From positions 1 through 9,247 of the forward strand of contig CAAGLF010000045.1 of NCBI GenBank assembly GCA_900770705.1: a stretch of DNA of 9,247 nucleotides. Direction: 5' to 3'. The position numbers and the translations under genes are program-made. Origin of the DNA: Bacteroidaceae bacterium. Its GTDB lineage: Bacteria > Bacteroidota > Bacteroidia > Bacteroidales > Bacteroidaceae. Shown here piece after piece: positions 1 through 5,900 of the stretch. Below the pieces are notes generated by a model that had not been told where the DNA came from, did no database searches, and was given only the letters and a program-made list of their open reading frames with translations. The stretch's first letter is position 1; the number at the start of each line of letters is the position of its first letter.

Positions 1-77
1 GCCGCAGTAATTTTTCGAGACGCCGCAAAAGTTTCTCTGTACTTCGCGACAAGAGCTACATACCGGCCAGCAGGCAG

Positions 78-142
78 AAAAAACCGTACAAAAAACCGCC
101 GAAACGCAAAAAAACGACGGGTTTCCTTGGCACTTCAAAAAA
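78..142. other. Phased A-tracts in gene-free upstream region
   Basis: Positions 1-224 hold no convincing gene. Runs of A lie at 78-83, 90-95, 102-104, 108-114 and 137-142. The first four are centred about 8 to 12 bases apart, roughly one helical turn, which is the arrangement that bends DNA. The stretch sits just upstream of the candidate promoter of the DUF3276 gene, so it could act as an upstream curvature element, but function is inference only. The first 40 bases also carry two copies of a GCCGCAnnA-type motif that recurs in other intergenic regions of this window. Confidence 0.35.
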
Positions 143-157
143 TTCCGTGCAACTTTG
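126..157 (+). promoter_or_regulatory. Weak candidate promoter of the DUF3276 gene
   Basis: CAACTTTG at 150-157 differs from the Bacteroidetes -7 consensus TAnnTTTG only at its first base. CTTG at 126-129 could serve as the -33 element with a 20-base spacer. Transcription would start near 165, giving a leader of about 60 bases before the ATG at 225. A second partial match, CACCTTTG at 186-193, has no -33 partner. Both are imperfect, so this is a suggestion only. Confidence 0.3.
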
Positions 158-224
158 GCGCTAAAACATCGGTTATATCAAAATGCACCTTTGCGGGAGC
201 ATTGCCGAATGCGTAGATTCAAGA

Positions 225-641
225 ATGGAAAACAGACAAAATTACGACCAACCGGGCTTTGCAGGCGATAGCGACATTCTATTTTCAAAATCTGTCAAAG
301 CTGGCAAACGCATTTACTACATTGACGTGAAGCGTGATCGTCACGACGAAATCTATCTGTCCCTGACGGAAAGCAAACGTATAAAGGACGGCACGGAGGA
401 CTGCCGCCCAGTCTTCGAGAAGCACAAAATTTTCCTCTACCGCGAAGACATCGAAAAATTCATTGACGCTTTCGACGAGGCATCGGCCTTTGCCCTGGCC
501 AGCCAGCCCGAAGTGAAGCACCAGCGATACTTCCGCAACGAGGACGACAGTTTCCGCCCCAGCCAACAGCACTACGCAGAAGAGGAGCAAGCCGACAATG
601 CGTCCCGGAACGAGATTGGACTCGGAGATTTCGACTTCTAA
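225..641 (+). CDS. DUF3276 family PUR-alpha-like nucleic-acid-binding protein
   Basis: This 138-residue protein belongs to the DUF3276 family, small bacterial relatives of eukaryotic PUR-alpha whose studied spirochaete members bind single-stranded DNA and RNA. The recognisable core runs from about residue 18 to 90: ILFSK, then AGKRIYYIDVK, DEIYLSLTESK and FEKHKIFLYREDIEKF, the beta-strand and helix pattern of one PUR repeat. The remaining 45 or so residues are low-complexity and acidic (EEEQADN, ending GLGDFDF) and probably flexible. An in-frame ATG at 183 would add 14 residues (MHLCGSIAECVDSR) unlike the family; I prefer 225 because MENRQNY is a more typical beginning. The start lacks a Shine-Dalgarno sequence, as is usual in Bacteroidetes. 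The next gene, bL25, has its own strong promoter. A role in nucleic-acid binding is inferred from family; the in vivo target is unknown. Confidence 0.85.
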   Translation: MENRQNYDQPGFAGDSDILFSKSVKAGKRIYYIDVKRDRHDEIYLSLTESKRIKDGTEDCRPVFEKHKIFLYREDIEKFIDAFDEASAFALASQPEVKHQRYFRNEDDSFRPSQQHYAEEEQADNASRNEIGLGDFDF

Positions 642-684
642 ATCCCACCGGCCACCGCGAAAGCACAAAAAACAGGCGATTTAT

Positions 685-715
685 TTTGCAGTCTCTGCAA
701 GTTGCCGTATCTTTG
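685..715 (+). promoter_or_regulatory. Strong Bacteroidetes-type promoter of bL25
   Basis: TTTG at 685-688 and TATCTTTG at 708-715 match the Bacteroidetes sigma factor consensus TTTG and TAnnTTTG at every defined base, separated by exactly 19 bases. Transcription should start near 720-723, leaving about 95 bases of leader before the ATG at 819. It is the best promoter in the window and fits a highly expressed ribosomal protein gene. Confidence 0.85.
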
Positions 716-733
716 CAGCCGATTTGTCAATCC

Positions 734-793
734 GGCCGCCGCAAAGAGACGGCCATTGTGCGATGGCGAATTAAGCAAACCTATTTCTTAATT
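734..793 (+). promoter_or_regulatory. Structured 5' leader of bL25 mRNA (candidate autoregulatory RNA)
   Basis: The leader between the promoter and bL25 contains three inverted repeats in 60 bases. Arm GGCCG at 734-738 pairs with CGGCC at 750-754; GCCAT at 752-756 pairs with ATGGC at 763-767; AATTAAG at 769-775 pairs with CTTAATT at 787-793. The first two share bases 752-754, so they cannot both form fully, which would suit a switch between two folds. Many ribosomal protein genes are controlled by their own product binding the mRNA leader, and L25 autoregulation has been described in gammaproteobacteria. That this leader works in that way is inference. I did not recognise it as a named RNA family. 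Confidence 0.4.
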
Positions 794-818
794 TAGAGTA
801 ACACAAACCAAAGGAAAA

Positions 819-1418
819 ATGAAAGAGATTTCCATCAATGGCACGAGCCGTGCCGACCTGGGCAAGAAGGCATCCAAAATTGCCCGTAGAGAGGGACTCA
901 TCCCTTGCGTGATTTACGGAGAGAAAAAAGGCGAGAACGGACTTCCCGAAGCCCAGCACTTCGTTGTCTCCGAGCGCGAACTGAACAAAGTTATCTACAG
1001 CCCCGACATCTACCTCGTCCGCATCAATCTCGACGGCACCGAGCGCACCGCTGTAATCCGTGAAATGCAGTTCCACCCCGTCAAGGACAACGTGCTCCAC
1101 GTAGACTTCTACGAGGTAGTGCCCGGAAAGCAGATCGTTATGGCTGTGCCCATCTCCGCCCGCGGACTTGCCGAAGGCGTACGCGCCGGTGGCAAACTCA
1201 TCGGTATGGTTCGCAAGCTCAAGGTCAAGGCTACCTACGACGCTATCCCCGAAAAACTCTACATCGACGTTGCCCACCTCGGTTTGGGCAAGTCCATCAA
1301 GGCCGGCGAACTCAGCTTTGAAGGCTTGGAGCTCGTTACGCCGAAGGACGTCGTGGTTTACACCGTCAAGATGACCCGTGCCGCAATGGGAGCTGCTGCA
1401 GCTGCTGCCAAAGCATAA
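819..1418 (+). CDS. rplY: Large ribosomal subunit protein bL25 (L25/general stress protein Ctc)
   Basis: This 199-residue protein is the long, two-domain form of bL25 (TL5/Ctc), which binds 5S rRNA in the central protuberance of the 50S subunit. Residues 1 to about 92 form the L25 RNA-binding beta-barrel: GTSRADLGKKASKIARREGLIPCVIYG, then FVVSERELNKVIYSP and VIREMQFHPVKDNVLHVDFYEV, the usual family signatures. Residues from about 95 to 185 form the TL5/Ctc C-terminal domain (VPISARGLAEGVRAGGKLIGM through LSFEGLELVTPKDVVVYTV). The tail is alanine-rich. The start is clear: the family begins MKEI or similar. AAGGA at 811-815 is the only Shine-Dalgarno-like sequence near a start in this window, though its spacing to the ATG is short. 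An intrinsic terminator follows, yet pth lies downstream with no promoter of its own that I can see, so partial read-through is plausible. Confidence 0.97.
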   Translation: MKEISINGTSRADLGKKASKIARREGLIPCVIYGEKKGENGLPEAQHFVVSERELNKVIYSPDIYLVRINLDGTERTAVIREMQFHPVKDNVLHVDFYEVVPGKQIVMAVPISARGLAEGVRAGGKLIGMVRKLKVKATYDAIPEKLYIDVAHLGLGKSIKAGELSFEGLELVTPKDVVVYTVKMTRAAMGAAAAAAKA

Positions 1419-1467
1419 GCCACACGGACAACCGCGAAGCCCGACAGCTTCCAGACAGACAATTACC

Positions 1468-1508
1468 AGCACCCGGCTCGCACCCCTATGGCGCAGGCCG
1501 GGGCTTTT
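1468..1508 (+). terminator. Intrinsic terminator after bL25
   Basis: CCCGGC at 1472-1477 pairs with GCCGGG at 1497-1502. The stem is lengthened outward by AGC 1468-1470 with GCT 1503-1505 (one bulged A at 1471) and inward by CGC 1479-1481 with GCG 1491-1493. TTTTATT follows directly. The U-run is short, so termination may be incomplete. Confidence 0.75.
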
Positions 1509-1574
1509 ATTCATAAGGACAGAGAGGAAAGGAGCATCCGCCGCCTCACCTCCCGGTCCTAACCCCCAACCATT

Positions 1575-2138
1575 ATGAACTTTCTCATAGCCGGACTTGG
1601 AAACATCGGCGACGAATACGCCAACACCCGCCACAACATCGGCTTCCGGGTAGTCGACGAACTCGCCCGGCAGGCCGGAGCCACGTGGGAAGACCGCAGA
1701 TACGGATTTGTCACGACTATACGTGTCAAGAACGCCCTGCTGACCCTCCTGAAGCCCTCCACATACATGAATCTCTCGGGCAATGCCGTGCGCTACTGGC
1801 TCGGACAGAAGAAAATAGAGCTGCCGCAACTCCTCGTAGTGGTCGACGACCTGGCGCTGGCCTTCGGACAAATACGTCTGAAGCCTTCCGGGAGCGAAGC
1901 CGGCCACAACGGCCTGCGCAACATCACGTCCGTGCTCGGCACACAGCAATACGCGCGTCTTCGCTTCGGCATCGGAAACGACTTTCCCCGCGGCGGACAA
2001 ATCGACTTCGTGCTTGGAGAATTCGGTCCCGAAGACCTGGAGCAGTTGGACGAACGTATCAGCGTGGCCTGCGACGTCGTGAAGAGCTTCTGCCTGCAAG
2101 GTATAGACAAGACTATGTGTCAGTTCAACAAGAAATAG
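1575..2138 (+). CDS. pth: Peptidyl-tRNA hydrolase
   Basis: This 187-residue enzyme cleaves the ester bond in peptidyl-tRNA that has dropped off the ribosome, recycling tRNA. All hallmarks of the bacterial Pth family are present: GLGNIG with Asn10, TRHNIGF with catalytic His20, KPSTYMNLSG with Asn66, VVVDDLAL with Asp91 (the counterpart of Asp93 in E. coli), and SEAGHNGL with Asn112. Length is normal. The ATG at 1575 is followed at once by the expected beta strand MNFLIAGLGN, so the start is secure. No Shine-Dalgarno sequence is visible. The gene follows bL25 after a terminator and a 66-base gap with no recognisable promoter, and precedes an Hsp15-like gene by 14 bases, so the two are almost certainly cotranscribed. 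The bL25-pth neighbourhood also occurs in Firmicutes (ctc-spoVC in Bacillus). Confidence 0.98.
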   Translation: MNFLIAGLGNIGDEYANTRHNIGFRVVDELARQAGATWEDRRYGFVTTIRVKNALLTLLKPSTYMNLSGNAVRYWLGQKKIELPQLLVVVDDLALAFGQIRLKPSGSEAGHNGLRNITSVLGTQQYARLRFGIGNDFPRGGQIDFVLGEFGPEDLEQLDERISVACDVVKSFCLQGIDKTMCQFNKK

Positions 2139-2152
2139 ACTTACTCCCGCCT

Positions 2153-2650
2153 ATGTCCTCTCCTCAGGAAGCGCGGCTCGACAAATGGCTCTGGGCTGCA
2201 CGCATCTATAAGACACGCACCCTCGCTGCAGATGCCTGTAAGAACGGAAGAATCACCATCAATGGCGCAACGGCCAAGCCAGCCCGCACGATAAAACCCG
2301 GCGACGTCGTCGGGGTAAAGAAAGCGCCCGTCACATACTCCTTCCGCGTGAAACAGGCCATTGAAAAACGGATCGGCGCCAAAATACTGCCCGACATTCT
2401 CGAAAACATCACGCCGCCGGAACAGTATGAAATGCTGGAAATGAGCAGAATCAGCGGTTTCGTCGACCGTGCCCGCGGTACCGGACGCCCCACCAAGAAA
2501 GAAAGGCGGGCACTCGACCGCTTCCAGGGGCCCGAGCCACTCACCTTTCTCGACGACGAAGACGAGAGCGAACGCGCCGACAACGAAAGCTTCCGCCAGT
2601 TCCTCGCCGAACTTTCCGGCGACCTTGACGAGGACTTCGACGACGACTGA
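2153..2650 (+). CDS. hslR: S4-domain RNA-binding protein, Hsp15 (HslR)/RqcP-like
   Basis: This 165-residue protein carries an S4 RNA-binding domain at about residues 7-55: EARLDKWLWAARIYKTRTLAADACKNGRITINGATAKPARTIKPGDVV is the classic pattern of the Hsp15 family. E. coli Hsp15 binds 50S subunits that still hold peptidyl-tRNA, and the Bacillus relative RqcP works with RqcH in ribosome-associated quality control. Residues 85-125 form a basic extension (RARGTGRPTKKERRALDRF), and the last 35 or so are strongly acidic (FLDDEDESE, DLDEDFDDD). The open frame runs on upstream inside pth, but the family begins close to RLDKWLW, so the ATG at 2153 is right. It lies 14 bases after pth, in one operon. 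Placing Pth and an Hsp15-type protein together suggests joint work on stalled 50S-peptidyl-tRNA complexes; this is inference. A strong terminator follows. Confidence 0.92.
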   Translation: MSSPQEARLDKWLWAARIYKTRTLAADACKNGRITINGATAKPARTIKPGDVVGVKKAPVTYSFRVKQAIEKRIGAKILPDILENITPPEQYEMLEMSRISGFVDRARGTGRPTKKERRALDRFQGPEPLTFLDDEDESERADNESFRQFLAELSGDLDEDFDDD

Positions 2651-2698
2651 AAGCACAGTGCCGCCGCTTTCCCATCCCCCTGTTTCCGCTAACACCCG

Positions 2699-2744
2699 AT
2701 TCCTCCCCCACGCCAGCGATGCCGTGAGGGAGGAATTGTTTTTT
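2699..2744 (+). terminator. Strong intrinsic terminator after the pth-hslR operon
   Basis: ATTCCTCCC at 2699-2707 pairs perfectly with GGGAGGAAT at 2728-2736. After one mismatch, CACG 2709-2712 pairs with CGTG 2723-2726. TTGTTTTTT follows immediately (2737-2744 is almost all T). Stem and U-run are both of full strength. The gene-free stretch 2651-2943 begins here and goes on to hold two palindromes and the lacZ promoter region. Confidence 0.92.
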
Positions 2745-2765
2745 CATTTCGAAGAAAGGCAGAAC

Positions 2766-2820
2766 TTCTGGGGCGGAAAGAAAAATTTCTGCGGCAGAAA
2801 TTTTTCTTTCCGCCCCAGAA
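2766..2820. repeat. 55-base intergenic palindrome with 27-base perfect arms
   Basis: The arm at 2766-2792, beginning TTCTGGGGCGGAAAG, is the exact reverse complement of 2794-2820, ending CTTTCCGCCCCAGAA, with one spacer base (G2793). It sits just after the terminator of the previous operon, so it is not needed as a terminator there, although its RNA would fold into a very stable hairpin. The right arm shares 20 identical bases (2796-2815) with 7519-7538 in another intergenic region, which marks it as one of a dispersed family. CGAAGAA occurs on both sides (2750-2756 and 2824-2830); this could be a target duplication of a small mobile element, but the same word is also inside the other copy, so it is more likely part of the repeat. 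No protein is encoded. Confidence 0.85.
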
Positions 2821-2834
2821 ATCCGAAGAACTGC

Positions 2835-2849
2835 CGCAAAAATTTTGCG
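2835..2849. repeat. Short 15-base palindrome
   Basis: CGCAAAA at 2835-2841 is the exact reverse complement of TTTTGCG at 2843-2849, around a single A. It lies 14 bases beyond the larger palindrome and contains one copy of the GCCGCAnnAATTTT word (2833-2846) seen elsewhere between genes. It could be part of the same repeat element or an operator-like site; nothing distinguishes these. Confidence 0.5.
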
Positions 2850-2862
2850 TTCGTGCGTTTTT

Positions 2863-2906
2863 CTTCCGGCAAAGTGCGCCGCTTCCGGTTTTTCTACCTA
2901 TATTTG
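2863..2906 (+). promoter_or_regulatory. lacZ promoter: consensus -7, no -33, upstream direct repeat
   Basis: TATATTTG at 2899-2906 is a perfect Bacteroidetes -7 element, placing the transcript start near 2913 and leaving about 30 bases of leader before the ATG at 2944. Where a -33 TTTG should stand (about 2876-2879) the bases are GCGC. Instead CTTCCGG occurs twice, at 2863-2869 and 2882-2888, 19 bases apart start to start, close to two helical turns. A direct repeat flanking a missing -33 element is what an activator-dependent promoter may look like. The -7 call is well supported; the activator site is inference. Confidence 0.55.
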
Positions 2907-2943
2907 TGCCCAAACGGCCTTATAAGCAGAAAATACCACCTGT

Positions 2944-5900
2944 ATGAAAAACTATAAACCCTGCTATATGAAACGAAATCCCCTCACAGCTACGCTCCGA
3001 ATGCTGGCATTCGTATGCGTAGTCGCCTTGTGGACGCCACCAGCACAGGCACAAACGCCCGAAAGCGGGCACACCTATCGTCTGATCAGCCAAGTCTCAG
3101 GCAAAGCTGTGACCAATGGCAACAGTACTGAGAACAATGCGCCCATTACCGTGGCGGACATCGACGCCGACGCCTTCGGACAGCAATGGACCATACATCA
3201 GGTACGACAGAACACCGATATCTTCGTCCTCTACAATGCCACAGGGATGAAAGGTATTGACATGACGCTCACGAACGACCAAATAGGTATTCTGCAGTGG
3301 TCGGTAAAAGCCGATGACAACCAGCAAATCCGCATTCAAGCCGTCGAAGGAGCAACAGACGTCTATCAGCTCGTCTGTGCCGCCGACCCCAGCCAGCTGC
3401 TGGCCGAAGTGGACGGAGAAATCGCACTCGCCAGTGACGCAACCTCCGAGGCCACGCATTTCCGCTTCGTAGATCTCGGCACCACCCACGACATCACGTC
3501 ACCGGCCGAGGGATTCTTCTATCAAATCACCACCTACAGCAACGGCAAGGCGCTCTCCACCCTCGGAAGTGCCGAGAACAACGCGAATATCTACACCGAA
3601 GAACCCAATGAAGCCGACGCCGGACAATGGTGGAGACTAGTATCCATCTCCAACTCCGCCACCACTTTCCAATTCCTCAACGAAACAGCCAACAAGGCCA
3701 TTGATATGGCCATCGGAAGCGGCAAGAACCTGCTGCTTTGGACTCCAGACGCCAGCAACTTGAACCAGCAGATTACCTTCTCGGCCGTCGATGGTCTCGA
3801 AGGGGTCTACCAGTTCACCGGCAGCAGCAAATACGCCACCCTCCAGAGCAACGGACAGATAAAAATGGCCGACGACGGCAGTTCCGAAGCCACCTACTTT
3901 CGCCTGAAAGCCGTGGCCGGCCCCGAAATCGTTGTCAAACAATGGGAAGACGAGACGATATTCGGCGAAAACAAGGAGCCGGCACACGCTGTCTGCATAC
4001 CTTACGCCACTACCGCCGACCTGCTGGCCGACAGCCGCTTCGAAAAGCCCTGGCTCGCGCCTGAAAAGGCACAAACCCTCGACCTGAACGGCACTTGGAA
4101 GCTCAACTGGGTGGATGCCCCCGAGAAACGACCGGGAGAGACAGACTTCTATGGTGATGACGTGGACGTAACCGACTGGGCAGACATCCAAGTGCCCGGT
4201 TGCTTGGAGATGCAGGGTTTTGGCGACCCAATGTACATCAACGATATGTACCCCTTCCAGAATAACCCGCCGTACATCTCTATGACCGGCTCGCTGAAGA
4301 ATTCCGTCGCCTCCTACCGGCGCACGTTCAGCCTGCCCGAAGGATGGGACGCCAAGCGCGTGTTCATCCACTTCGACGGAATCTACTCCGCCGCCTTCGT
4401 ATGGGTCAACGGAACGTATATAGGCTACACACAGGGTGCCAACAACAGTTCGGAGTTTGACGTAACAGCCGCACTGCGCACGGGAGAAAACAATGTATCC
4501 GTACAGGTATTCCGTTGGTCGGACGGCTCGTACATAGAGGACCAGGATATGTTCCGTATGAGCGGCATACACCGCGATGTTTACCTCGTTGCCACCCCCA
4601 AGACCTTCGTACGCGACCATTATATCACGTCTGAACTCAATGCCGCCGACAGCTATCAGAGCGGAACGCTCCGAGTAGCGCTGACCATCGACAACCGCGA
4701 CGCGGCAGCCACACAAAAACAAATCTCCGTGAAACTGCTTTCGCCCAACGGCGAGGAACTGGTTTCTGAGGACCTCAATGTCGAATTGGCTGACGGCGAA
4801 AGGGAAGCAACGGCCGATGTAGAATTCCCCAACTTGGAGAATCTGCAGCTATGGTCGGCCGAATCGCCTACGCTCTATACCATTTTGGTGCAACAGAAGG
4901 ACGCCTCGGGACAGGAAGAGGCCGCCTTTGCCACAAAATACGGCTTCCGCCATATCGAGCTCAAGAATGCACAGCTCTATGTCAACGGCAAGCGCACTTT
5001 CCTCAAAGGCGTGAACACGCAGGACACCCATCCGCTCACGGGACGCACCCTTGACCTCGCGACTATGGTCACCGATGTCACCATGATGAAGCAAGCGAAC
5101 ATCAACACCGTCCGTTGCAGCCACTACCCCCGCCAGCCAAAGATGTACAGCCTCTTCGATTACTACGGTCTCTACGTGGTGGACGAGGCAGACCTCGAAT
5201 GTCACTTCTCCTGGGTTGCGCCGAGCTACGGGCTGGGCAACAACCCTGTCATCAGTGACGTAACGTCGTGGAGGGAGGCTATGATCGACCGCAATGTCCG
5301 CATGGTGAACTCCAACCGTAACTTCCCGAGCATCATAATATGGAGTCTCGGCAACGAGAGCGGTGCCGGGCAGAATATGCAGTCGTGCTATGACGCCGTG
5401 AGGGCGCTCGACCCACGCCCCATTCACTACGAAGGAGCCACGCGGGCCTACTGGAGCAGCGAAAGAGCCAATGGCGGAAGAACTGCCTCCGACTTCTGGT
5501 CGGTGATGTACCCCGGCGTTTCCACCGTCAGCTCCGACGGCAATTCCAACAGCAACAGCCAGCCCTATTTCATCTGCGAATATGCACACGCAATGGGTAA
5601 CGCCGTGGGCAACCTGCAGGAATACTGGACAGCACTCGAAGCTGCAAAATACGGCGTGGGCGCCTGTATCTGGGACTGGGTAGATCAATCCATCTATCAT
5701 CCCGAAGACATCGCTTCCGGCAATCTCCAGACCAACGGATACGAACGTTATCGCAACGGTAGCGACTTCCCCGGACCCTCACAGGCCAACTTCTGCAACA
5801 ACGGACTGGTGTCCGCCGACCGTGCGTGGTCGCCCGAGCTCACGGAAGTGAAGAAAGTCTACCAATATGTGAAGCAGACCAATTTTGCCACCGCCACGCG

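Noticed and set aside
1..182. End of an upstream gene or a tRNA in the first 180 bases
   Set aside because: No frame shows a plausible protein tail and no cloverleaf arms or conserved T-loop sequence can be found.
771..2099. Open frame of 442 codons on the minus strand across bL25 and pth
   Set aside because: It lies opposite two certain genes and shows no known domain; it is a by-product of G+C-rich codon use.
1685..2152. Upstream extension of the S4-protein reading frame to an ATG at 1685
   Set aside because: The extension overlaps pth in another frame, reads as arginine-rich nonsense, and the S4 family begins near RLDKWLW, fixing the start at 2153.
2750..2830. CGAAGAA on both sides of the palindrome as a target-site duplication of a mobile element
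   Set aside because: The same word is inside the related repeat at 7516-7522, so it is better explained as part of the repeat; there are also uneven gaps to the arms.
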